Shown here in pieces: positions 13,062 through 24,502 of a DNA stretch of 64,000 nt (positions within the stretch are counted from its first letter, which is position 1; each line of letters starts with the position of its first letter). Location: contig VZRS01008300.1 in the NCBI GenBank assembly GCA_013398055.1, positions 502,623 through 566,622 of the forward strand. The letters are read 5' to 3'. This DNA comes from Ifrita kowaldi. Lineage: Eukaryota; Chordata; Aves; Passeriformes; Cinclosomatidae. A program made the position numbers and the translations under genes. The notes under the pieces are model-generated. The model did not search any database and was not told the DNA's origin. It worked only from the letters and a program-made list of their open reading frames with translations.

Positions 13062-13187
13062 GAGCAATGTCAATCTCCTCCTCTGAATATATCTGAATTG
13101 AAAATGCCAGACTTTACTGCAAAAAACGTATCTGAGTATTCATGCCAGAGGAAGACAACTTTAAATAACTGCAACAAGAAATTCACG
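13062..13187 (+). CDS. DNTT: DNTT exon 3: linker between BRCT and polymerase core
   Basis: Encodes residues 127-168 (42 codons). The first half (EQCQSPPLNISELKMPDF) is the variable linker. The second half (YSCQRKTTLNNCNKKFT) is the conserved entry into the polymerase core, matching CQRRTTLNN in mammalian TdT. The acceptor is CTTGTTAG after a T-rich tract and the donor is ACG|GTAATA. Both flanking introns are phase 0, so skipping this exon would keep the frame and only shorten the linker and core entry. Confidence 0.95.
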
Positions 13188-14350
13188 GTAATATTCATTC
13201 TATCCATAAAATAAAAACTAGTATAATTAGAATAATTAATATAGTACTTGCCTAAGTATTTTCTATGGCACCCTCAGCAAATTCATGAGTAAACAGGCAG
13301 CACAGTAACAGTTTAAAAAGTTATAAATCTTCCATTCTTAAATTAAAATTGAGTGCAAGCTTAATTGCATCCTCTAGGTATTGCTGAAAGCTTAACACAG
13401 TGGATCTTTAAATACATTAATACCTTGTAAACGCATGAATTTTTAAAACAAATGATAAAATAACATTCTAAAAATGTCTTTTAGCCTTTCATTACAGTCT
13501 TACTTGACAAGCTGGATGTATGATAAACGAAAGTTTGGTTTAGGTGAGTCCAGGGTTCTTCACAATTTCTATGCTGTCTTTTGGTTTGCCCAAGTGTTCA
13601 GTTGTTCAAAGCATATTAATTACTTTAACATCACCAAACCCCCTTTGAATTGCCTAGTTAAATAGAAATCTTGGAGACTGTCATATATCCTAGTTAACGC
13701 TCATAAAATTGCACATTTCTGAGGGTATGAAAATTTGGAGTCCTCTGGTCTGAATTCCTCTGGAGTTATTGTGCCTAATGGCTCCTCCTGGCTGGCCCTA
13801 GATACTCAGTGACCACTATTCAAAAGGAAACATTTCTCAGAGACTATAATATAGTGCAGTCTAAATACATCTGGCATAGTTACACACATATATTTCAACT
13901 GTAACATCAAACACCTCCTCATTTTTCTAAAGCTTTATTATTTATTTTGTTATTATTTATAATTGTTATGATTCTACTTTGTGTGTGCCTATAAATACAC
14001 ACAAATCTTTCAAGAAAATATTATTTTTAAAATCCATGTAAAAAGAATAGCAACAGATACCAGTTATTTTTGAATATAAACCCTTTACAAGGTAAATACT
14101 AAAACCTCTGGGAATTCAGAACTAAAGATAAACCTACAAGCAACTCAAAAATGTCTTCATCTGGGAAAACACAGTTAAAAATTAAACAACCTAAAATTTG
14201 GCTCGTAGTTATGCTTTGGAATAATCATCAATTATATCAATTGCGTGATACTATTTATGGTACTCAAGTAGAGTAAACTGATTGCTTATTTACAAAAAGT
14301 TCCTTTTTGAACAATGTTATGGGAGTTGAGTTTTGACCCTGTTTTCAGCC

Positions 14351-14380
14351 TGAGGTCCCTTCCAAACCCAATGATTCCAA
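14351..14380 (+). mobile_element. Possible CR1 3'-end remnant
   Basis: TGAGGTCCCTTCCAAACCCA followed by ATGATTC resembles the last ~30 bases of plus-strand CR1 copies. Nothing upstream continues the match, so this may be a very short insertion, a decayed copy or chance. Confidence 0.35.
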
Positions 14381-17300
14381 AGTTCCCAAAACTACTCCTT
14401 TTGAAATGGCTGTATTTCCCCACTTCCTGCTAGAAAAAGAAGGCTGTGACTGTAACCCTTTAACCTCTAGAAAGCAGCAGTTCTTTTTCACTGATTATAA
14501 ATATCAAATACAAGCTGCTGTGGGGGAAAATGTCAGACCAAACATAGTATGACTGAAACATTATGTAAAATACCAAACTTCATGGAGAAATAAGAAATAA
14601 GCGTCTTAGTTCTACACTTCCTGAAAACAGTGGAATGTGGGACAGGTCTTTTTGCTGAATTCTCTGTATTAGAACATTTTGTCAGACATTCTAAAGGTAA
14701 AAAATTAAAAGGAATGTGATGGATAATGACAAAATAAAATGGTTGCTCCTAGAAGGCACAATGCTGTTGATTTTAATTATCATTAACATTTAAAACACAT
14801 TCATTGAGTGGTTTCTGTTATATCTGTGTTATCCAGTGGCACTCCCTAAATTACTTCCGGGTTTATCAATGCAGCAGTGTTAATGTCAAAGTACAACTTG
14901 TATTTGATAAGTGAATTTAGCTGAACACTTTAGAAGAGGGACAGTTTGAAGATGGGAGTACTGAGATTCCCTTCTGTTAGCCTATATATCAAACATTTCT
15001 GAGTCTGAGTAGACACTGGGTTTTGTAGTGGCAAAGGTGTCAGTTTTTCATCTTTAACATATTTTGAGAGTAACTTCTCCCAGTGCTGTATTTTGTTTCT
15101 GGAGGTGGAACTGGGCAAGTTTATAATACCTGAGTCTGTCTAGAATCAACATCTTGACAGTCGTAATGGAGCTCCTTAGGGCTGCTCCTCTTATTCCTTA
15201 CAGCCAAAGCTGGCAATAACAGCTGAAGGGTCGGGTGTTCATGGACTGCCAGAACTGACTCTTGCCCTGGAGAACTGCCAGCTAGTCTGCCTAATGTCAC
15301 AGCAGCCTGATTTTTAGATTTGCTGTTGTTTTGTTGGCCATGTATTAATCCTGTAATTCAAGTTCTCAAATAAAAGTGTTCCAACAGATTTTTCAGCGCG
15401 AGCACTTAGCAAATGCACTGAAGCATTGGTATAATTCACTCGTCCATGCTGTGGGCAGCCAACCATTAAATGACAGATTTTCTCTGGGTCAATACCATAC
15501 ATCCTGAAAATCGGGTCCAAACTATCTTGAGTTATGTGTTGATGGTAGCATTTTGTTATAACAACCTTATTCTGTGAGCCAGGCTTGTTCCCTTTTCTTA
15601 CAGATTTTCTGTTTTCTTTGGTTAGCTTGTTTTCTGATCATGCCTGTAACAGGGGTACGAAGCTATTATTTGCTAATGCATTCTTTGATGAGCTCTTGGA
15701 TTCTTCCTTTAACTGGACTTTGCTGTATCAATGCTGTATCAAATTCCTCTTCCAAATAAGTTGTAGCTGTGTTTGAGAAAGTGTAGTAATTACATTGGAG
15801 CAAGCACTAATAGGCAGCAGTGCGGGTACAGCAGGATTTGTACATCCTGGTTGCTTGGGAGAGGCACTTTTGGGGACTTGATTTCTGAAGAAATTGATAA
15901 TTAGGGATCCTTTTTAATCCTGAGTCCTGTTCTGCATATATTTCATCATGAAAGACTATTTATTAAAAATAAATAGCAGAGATATTTGATGAGAGCTCAT
16001 GAGGATAATGTGGTTTAATACACCGGGTGCAATTTCTATGTTCAAATGTCTCATGTTTCCTGTCTGTAGCAATAGCAAGAAAATAACTTGCAGAAAGTTG
16101 CAACAAAACAGTTTTACACATGGAAGAAGCTACAGAAGGGTTGGCAAAAGTTGCAGATGTCAAGGTTTAATTATTATGTTCAGTATGGGGCAAATTCTAG
16201 CCAAATAATTTATGAGCTGTTGTGCAGTAAGGCTTGTTGTGTGAAGAATATACTAAGAATGTCAGATACCAGGAGGAGACAGTGGCACCGTGTTTCAGTT
16301 TGTGGAGTAGGAGTGCAACACCTTCAGACTTGGTCTTCATGCAGTCTTTGGGTCACAGTGCACTGTGTCCCATGGCCTCAGGGTATGCAGGCTGAGAACC
16401 ACTGCCACAGGCTGTGCTGACCTGGGTGTTCCAGGAATGCATCTGGACACGTCACCCTGACTCCACAGGTGAGCTGTGACTGCTCAGATGGGTTAAGACG
16501 CAAAACAAAAGAGCAGATCGTTTGGGTGGAGTCTGTATCTCAGCAAGTTTCCTTTATGTTTGTCTTAAATATTAATGTTATTATGGAATATAATATTACA
16601 ATGTTGTTCTCTGGTTTATTTGGAGCTATCTTCCCTCTCCCAGTGAAAATATAAGCTTGGAGGCTGCATTGTGTTTTCTTGTGCTAAAATAAAAGGAGTC
16701 GTTCTGCTGTGCCCAGGAGGGCTTGTTGGATTTGAATACTAATATCAGACTGCAATAAAATTCAGAAAGACATTCTTCTGTGAGGAAAATACAATTTAAT
16801 TCTTACAGAAAAAACCAATTAAGTCAGAGGCAAATGGTTCTGTGATTCTGAGGTTTATTGCTAATGCTACTGAGTGTTACTTTGCTTTGGCTGTTACTCA
16901 TGGTAATGAGAATGTGGATGTTTAGCACGGGAAAGACGCCTGGTTTCCTTTCCATTCTGTCAGAGAAGAAAAAATTGTTTTTTATTTTTCTTCTTTTGCA
17001 TCTACAGAAAAATGTATCAGTTATGCCAGTGGCTTAAGCAATTATTATTATTCCATTTTAAAACAGACCTCAGAAGATCCTTTAGTTTTATAATGAACTT
17101 GGGAGCTGTATAGTAGAAAACCACTAACTGAATGGATACCCTTAATAACGTGTAGTGTCCCACTGACATAGCTTACTTCAGTAAAAATTCTCCACACTGC
17201 ACCTCAGAATTACAATCTGAATGTGTGCAAAGTGTATACCTATTCAAAATTAATTGGTGGTTTCATCTAAGGAGTAAATATCTATTCTGATTTTTAAGAT

Positions 17301-18684
17301 AAGTGGGAAGGTGCTTCGTAAAATACAGATTATAAATATATCTTTACTTTTCAGCAATCCACATTCGTATGATACATCAAGGCTATGTTGCTTCCTTTGA
17401 CAACATTATTATATGTAATATACATTTTGTATTTTATATTTCTTACTACACAGCGTGTCTTTTGTGTAGGGCCATTGTTATCTGATTAACACTAACTGCA
17501 TTTCCGTGCTGTGTCAGCAGATCTTTTCTCACATTTCTGTTGTTTTCTTTTACATTATGTGGAATAATATGGAAACTTCTCATGAATTCTGCTCTGTTTC
17601 AAGAAAAGAACATGTTATTGTTGGTTAATATGATGAGCAACTGGAACTAATATATTTATTTCTAATAATAGTGTTTATGCAAGCAGATCATGCACATTAT
17701 GCTCTTATTGTTATTCTCTCGGCTCCTTTGTTTTTCTAGCTGACATAAGATAACATGATAAAATCTTTGGATCTGGGAAAGTATTGGTCTTTTCACTACA
17801 GCTACAAAACCAAAAAAATCAGACTGAACAAAAATGGGTAATTTCATTTAGTTGGAAGTCACTTTAGTCAACACTACCGGTTGGCTTAAATTGCTTAATT
17901 CTCCTTGAAATAAACACCTGAAAGTATTTATTTTCTCTCTCAGCCTAGACAAAGGCCATTCACATGCCAGATATCTCTTCCCACTGAAATGTAAACTTGA
18001 TACTTACGGAGGGTAAAGAGAGAAGAAAATTTTTTGAATAAAAGCTGCATTCTAAAACTTTGGTCAGTCAAACACTGGTGATGCTGATGTGATGAGAAGT
18101 AGGACCTGTCTTTTGGATTTGCAACTTACTAAATAAACAAGTAGAAAACAGTGATTGAGAGGAAAACCAATTCAACTGAAATTGCTGTTCTGACTATAAT
18201 AGTTTTCCAAACACTTACCATGTAGGTTTTTTGGTTTTTTAATCAAAATTTGCTATTTAGCTCTTTGGCAGATTGAAGTTACTTGTACAATAGTGTGTTA
18301 GTATTTTTTTAATTTGTGCTGCAGTAGTGTTTGCAGGCTCAAGTAAGATAGGGGCCTTTTTTATGAGAGATGCTGTACAAGCACATTGTAACGAATTCAA
18401 GCCCTGGCGTGTTCACAGTCCTAATAGAGAGCAAATGGAAGATGCCAAGAGAAGCAATGGCAGGGAGGTGTGAAGCAGCTTTCCAAGGTCTTGCAGCAGA
18501 GGAATTGTGAGTGTAGGCATGGCAATAAGACAAGTGCCCTCTCCATGAAGCTATAATCATTTCTTTACAAAGCAGATTAGATTTAAAATATGTTTTTTGG
18601 TGGGGTAATATTGGTGGTGTCTGTTCTAGCAGAATCTTAAAGTGAGTTTATTAAAGACTGTTTTGCAAGTAGCAATGGAGCTGT

Positions 18685-18722
18685 GAGCAGGATAGTATGA
18701 ATGGAGCAGGATAGTATGAAAT
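18685..18722 (+). repeat. 19-bp tandem duplication
   Basis: GAGCAGGATAGTATGAA occurs at 18685-18701 and again at 18704-18720, with a period of 19. The two copies are identical over 17 bases. Confidence 0.85.
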
Positions 18723-20837
18723 AGAGCATTAGTTTGTTTTGCTTTTCTGCATGACTTGTACTCTGATATTCGTGCTGAATGTTATTGGGTCATCCATTCA
18801 GCAGACAGAAAACCAGCATGGTCTTATTATTTTTTTTTTTTCTGAGAATCATTATCATATGTTAGTTGAGAATCTTGCACTTTTTGTTGGTTTCACTTGT
18901 GTGATTTTTAGCATTTATAATATTTTAGTCTGCGTTTTTGCATGTGTGAGATGATTACTGGTAATTTTGTGTTGTTAATGATATTTTATCTTATTAGCTC
19001 TTAAATACCAGTTACTAAATGAGATTCAAAATTCCTCTCTACATCTGGCGCCTTTCTTATTTTTAACAATTCAGCAAGATCTAAGAGTACTTTTGGACCT
19101 GACCTGCTGGAATCTGGAAGTGCATTTAAATCCCAAACTTTTACGTAGTCCAAGTCTCACCAACAAACATTCCACAATTTCAGACACAGAAGTAAAATTT
19201 TCAATAACTGAAGAACTGAAATGTGGCCCAACTCTGTTTCACATTTAATTAAAACAGACCCTGCAGAGTACTCTGAAGATGATGAAATTCCCATGTGCTG
19301 GAAGTCTCTGGAAATTTAGTTTCCTTTTAAACTGGTACTTTTTAAACAGGTAATCGGAATATTGGTCTGACTGATAAAGTGGAGGCGAGGTGCTTCATGT
19401 AAGACATATAAAAGTTTAGAATAAATGGTCAATAACTTTCCTTTTTATATTACCATAAGTAGACTTCACCAGAGATCTATTACATTGTAAGATTTTTCTT
19501 AGATAATATTAGTTTTACATGCTTTTCCCCTCTAGAATATTATTCAATATGAACTATACTGTTTAATAGACAGCAAGTCCATTTGCTGTCTTTTTTTTAA
19601 AGAAATATAAAAAAAATGTCAAAAGCAGTTTTATGTTAAAAGACAGATCTGTAATTAGTTGCAGTATTTGCAGGCAATGTTTATTTTTGTACAGAGAATA
19701 ATGAATATTCAATACTCTTTAATTGTTTATTTTGAACAGCTTAATGAGCTTCACAAAGGCAGGAAAACACTGAAAAATGCAAACTAGAATCATAAAAATG
19801 CTTTGATTATATTTTCTCATTGACTATCAACAGCCTCTGCGTAAAATGCTCCATGTGATTGTATTTTTCAATAGTGATGGTGACACAGCTTTTCTGAAAA
19901 CTGCCCTCCCACCAGTGGGAAGGGACTGACACCTCTCTACAGCAGGGTTAGAGCTGGGTTATGCAGGCACTATTATCACAATGGCTGATTATCCAGTGTA
20001 GAGCACTTACCAGATGTGCATGTGAGAGACTGCCTTTTGGGAGTGAGAAAACACATCCCTAGATTTTTTGAGCGCTCTAATCAAGAAGATGGCTTTGCCA
20101 GTCTCTGCCATTATTAATACATGCTGCTGAGTAGCTACTTTTGTGAACTGGGATTTTTTCTGGCTATGTTTATCGGTATAGATTATTTTAACAAGAATGT
20201 AGCAATTATATCTTTTTATCTCTGCCCCTGATTAATACTTTTAGTTAACTAGAGTAAGAAGTTTTTTGCCAAACACTGCTTTCTTGAGTATTCGTGTGTA
20301 CAGATTATGAAGAGAGAAAAAGAAAGCGAAAGTAATCTTAATATTGTGAGGTGAACTGTAAATCTCACTTGGAGCAACAATTAGCATATTCTGTTGCATA
20401 GTAGGAAAGAATCTTTAAAGCTGATAAAGAATAAAAACTGTAAGAACTGAGGAGAACATCCGGAAAATCCCACAGCAGAGGAAACATCTGACTCCTTACC
20501 CAACTTGTAAAATATATTTCCCCATTTGCTATGCAGTACTGTCTATGCTGTGTTTTTTTCTTTTTTATACAAACTGGGATGAATCCATGTTACTCACGAC
20601 CTCAAACTGGTAGTTTCACCTTTTTCTGCATTAGTTCTCTTCCTAAATGGAAATTATAATGTGCCTGTCTTTTACCAGAAAATGTGTGATTACATACAAC
20701 ATAATCTGTCAAGTAAAGAAAGATCTTAAATGTGTGGGGGGAAAAAAAGCAGCTGAATAAATCCAACAATTAGCTACTGCAAGAGATTTAAAGACAGCTG
20801 TTAGGAAGCTAAGGCTTGTGCATGATTTTTCTAATAA

Positions 20838-20872
20838 TTGGGGTTTGGGGGTTTGTTGTTTTTTTTTTGGTT
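20838..20872 (+). repeat. G/T-rich tract next to an unresolved base
   Basis: Short G runs and a T9-class run, followed by a single N at 20873, the only ambiguous base noticed in the window. Homopolymer length error probably explains the N. Confidence 0.7.
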
Positions 20873-22953
20873 NGAGCATTCTCTTTTCTCTTATTGATTC
20901 CTTATACCCAAGGGCTAGTTGAATGTAAATGATAGTTGAAACTTCCAGATCAGGCATGTTGCTAAACAGCTGTCCTTCTCATAAGATCTTTCATGAAATG
21001 TTATAAAAATGGAATTTCACAGCCTTTACTAATGAGGGTAGCTGGTAAATGAATAGGCAGCTAAGGGGAGGATTCTTAGAGTGAGACAGAAAACAGGTGA
21101 CTGATTCTTAGGGAGACCAAGGAGTGAAGTTATACTGGTGATATAGAATAAAACAAATTGCCTGTAGCAAATGCTATTTTTATACGTTTTAATGTATTAG
21201 TGCAGGTAAAAAAGGGTTTTGTTCAGCTAAGGTACCTATTTCTTCTAAAGAAATACTGTCAAAACAATTAAGATCTCATATTTTTGTTTTGTTAAGAGGA
21301 ATGTTTTACAAATCCTAGGGTAAATAAAGACAATGTTTTCTTGAAGATTTAGAGTAAAACCTTAATTTTGTTTCAATGAGACTATAATGTTTATTATATA
21401 AACACAGCATGTCAGATGGTCTATTTTTCTAGAACTGAACAAACAATGAAACGTAATATGTAAATAATCGACATTCATTGTGAAAGGTATATTTAATTTT
21501 AAGAAATTGTTCTATTTTAGTGGGATAACTGATGGTAGCTCAAGTAAAATCTTGTCGTTGTTTAAATGAGGCTGTATTCATTCAATGCAGGGTGATAGAT
21601 GCTGCTTTCTATTCCACATATGTAATAAAGAGCTGACTTCACTGAATTTGCTGTCATGTCAGTTAGTGGGGTTGGGACAGACTCTCCTGGAGATATTACG
21701 CATGTAGCATTTAGGATGTACAAGGCCTGCTGGTTTTTACTGGCCTTTATCTTCTCATATAAAGCACACTTAAAAATCAAATGAAAATCTAAAATTATTT
21801 TTCTTTGAACTATATAAATTCTGTATTCATTACAAATGAAATGAAATTTGAGACTAAACATGAACAGTGAGGGCAGGAAAAAGACACTTAATCTTTTTCC
21901 TTCCTACTATCCAGTGCAGTCATTGCTCTGGTAAGCCATTTGCTGTCTCTTGATTTTACTCATATTTATTCCAAAAACACTTCTGAACAGGCAGTTGGCC
22001 TACAGCTCTGGGAAGTGGTAATTGCAGGCAGATGCACACTGACAGCCACTTCTCTGGGTTCTAGGTAAATATTCTGAACAGTAAAAGTTTCTTCTAGTAG
22101 TGGTCCACTCTTAAGCATTTCTGAAGAAATCACTTAATTTTGCCGTCGTGAAATTTTTTGAGGTTTGTGGAAGATTTCCTTCAGAACTTGTCTTTCCAGC
22201 TGCTAATCAACTAAAAACCTTCAGAAGTTCTTAGGTTTTTCACAAAATTATTTTGCAGCGTTTGTTATCTCTCAAAAGCTGGTATTCTACAGTGGCGAGC
22301 AGCAAAAGAATGCCTCTACATCACTGTGTGGTCTGTGCCCTGCATTTCATTTCTAAAATTTGCTACTATTAAGATACATATTTATATATATTCTGGGAGG
22401 GAAACAAGTTTCTATTTGCATAGGTTATACATCTGAAAAATGAGGAAAAAGAGAGATTGTTCCCTAAATTACTAAATTAGAAGCATAGTTTCATGTTCGA
22501 AAAGATGAAAGTGGTTTCTAGTGTTGCCACAGATTCCTATTTGGTTGTGTCTGAAAATGCAGATGTTACATGCTGATCTGCTGGATTACTTATGGTTGGG
22601 CATGATTCTAAAAATTATGGCTATATTTCACATTGTTTTATTAGATCTGCACAGAATACAGAAGGCATATCTCACAAAAGGTTTTCAAGTTAGGCTCTGC
22701 TACAGATCAAACTATTTTCATATATTGTATCTCTAAAATTTGTCTCTAAAATACCATTTTTATGATACCTGGAAAAATTCAAGTTGTTAAAAAATTAGTC
22801 TGCTTTTCTTTTTATGAACTCCATCTTTTCACCCTAGTGTAAAAAAGTAATTCTTGAATTATCATACAAAGTAGCCTTTTTTATGAGCATACTGAATATT
22901 TTAAGCTGTTATTAAACGTCAACTTTTTTTTTCTATACCTCGCCCTGTTCCAG

Positions 22954-23124
22954 GATGCCTTTGAGGTAATGGCTGAAAATTATGAGTTCAAAGAAAATGA
23001 AATATTCTGCCTGGAATTTTTAAGGGCAGCTTCTTTGCTGAAATCTCTTCCATTTCCAGTAACCAGAATGAAAGATATACAAGGGTTGCCCTGCATGGGA
23101 GACCAAGTCAGAGATATCATTGAG
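22954..23124 (+). CDS. DNTT: DNTT exon 4: 8-kDa domain and first helix-hairpin-helix
   Basis: Encodes residues 169-225 (57 codons). It starts DAFEVMAENYEFKENE, the N-terminal part of the pol beta-like core, then RAASVLKSLPFPV. IQGLPCMGDQVRDIIE has the glycine pattern of the first helix-hairpin-helix, which contacts the DNA backbone. The acceptor is TGTTCCAG after a strong pyrimidine tract and the donor is GAG|GTAATG. Introns on both sides are phase 0. Confidence 0.97.
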
Positions 23125-24430
23125 GTAATGTACTTCTGAATTATCTGCCAATAGATTCTTTTACAGATCTACATTTACAGGTCACAGAGAGGAGCACTGG
23201 TATCTGTGTGTATGTACACATCCTTCTGCATTTCCTGCAATAACAATGTGTTATCCTTGTTTCTAAGGATGGAATGATTTCTGGAAACCTTTTGTAGTAA
23301 CACAAGGCTCTGTCATGGAACCCCCACTCTTAGGAATGAGGGGAACAAGTGAGTAAATACAGAGGAACATAAAAAGCAGTATCAGCTTTGCACATAATTT
23401 TTAAGGGCTCACTCTGACTTGGATGCTACAGGTTAACTGTTAATAGTTTTGTTCATGTCACTTCTGCCCTTGGCAACATCACTTTGCTCACCTGAATGCT
23501 TTATTAGAAGTACTATTTTTTGTGAAAGTGGTAAATATTTTAGTACTTTAATGTTAAATCTTACCTTGCTTTGTTATAGCAAGTTATATATAGTTATAGC
23601 AGAGCCTTTTATCCAGGTGATGGATGAACTCTACATTCTTACAGGAACTTGGAGTATTCCCTGCATTTTCTTGAGTTTAGCCTTTTCAGAACCCACATCT
23701 CTGGGTGCTATTATTCCAGCAGGCAGCTGATCAGGGGTCTCAGCTGTTTGGAGGGGTCATTGCTGAGTGTTGTGCTTCGCTCTGGCTCCTTGTTTGCCCC
23801 ATTCCTCCAGTTAGGAATGCAACCTCTGAAGTGCCTTTAGTACCTTCTACCTGGGGGGCTGCGGTCATGATCCCACAGAAAATAGGATGGTTTGTTTGGG
23901 TTACACTGGTGGTTTTCTTTGTTAGCTTTGTTTATAGTTTTTATCAGAAAGACTAGAAGTAGTGTACACTCCAGAAAAAATGTATTTGTTCTTACAATGG
24001 TCTTACTTTTGAGAATAGAAAACTCAACCAAATAATGAAATCTAATTTTCAGGACAAGTCATTGATAGCTTATGATAAATAACTGCTTTCTGGCTGTGAA
24101 TTTATGAGTAAATAAGTACTGTGAAATATATTCCATAGTCCCAGTTTCTACTTCATCCTTGAGTAGATTTGTGAGTGAGTAAGTACTGTGAAATTTATTC
24201 TGTGATTCCAGTTTCTCCTTCATCCTTCAGTAATTTTCTGTCTTTAAAGGGGTTGCAGAATTTGATCCTATGAGAATAAAACAATATGCTTGCTAAGAGT
24301 TCTGTTTATTCATTGATAAATATTGATAAAACTTGATTTTAGATTACTTTACTGAATCTTATAATTGTGGTAAGATCTTACAATTGATTTTTAAATTTGT
24401 TTTTTATAAGTGATGTTTTTCTTTGTTTAG
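23125..24430 (+). other. DNTT intron 4 (about 1.3 kb)
   Basis: Phase 0 intron. It contains a diverged 67-bp tandem duplication at 24098-24231. No other gene or repeat family was recognised. Confidence 0.85.
24098..24231 (+). repeat. Diverged tandem duplication, two copies of about 67 bp
   Basis: AAGTACTGTGAAAT at 24114 recurs at 24181, and CTTCATCCTT plus AGTA at the end of each copy recurs with the same 67-base spacing. The copies differ at roughly a dozen sites, so the duplication is old. Confidence 0.85.
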
Positions 24431-24502
24431 GAGATTATTGAAGAAGGAGAGAGTTCTAGAGTTAAAGAAGTGTTAAATGATGAGCGATACAAGGCATTTA
24501 AG
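24431..24502 (+). CDS. DNTT: DNTT exon 5: small core exon
   Basis: Encodes residues 226-249 (24 codons): EIIEEGESSRVKEVLNDERY then KAFK. It matches EIIEDGESSEVKAVLNDERY in mammalian TdT. The acceptor is TTGTTTAG and the donor AAG|GTAAAT. Flanking introns are phase 0. Confidence 0.97.

Larger units (their letters stand above)
13188..22953 (+). other. DNTT intron 3 (about 9.8 kb)
   Basis: Phase 0 intron. It holds a possible tiny CR1 3' end (14351-14380), a 19-bp duplication at 18685-18722, a long T run near 18830-18841 and a G/T tract with one unresolved base at 20873. No nested gene or RNA gene was recognised. Confidence 0.85.

Noticed and set aside
21562..21861. 99-residue minus-strand frame in intron 3
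   Set aside because: No domain, no splice context and no similarity that I recognise. Frames of this length are expected by chance in 64 kb.
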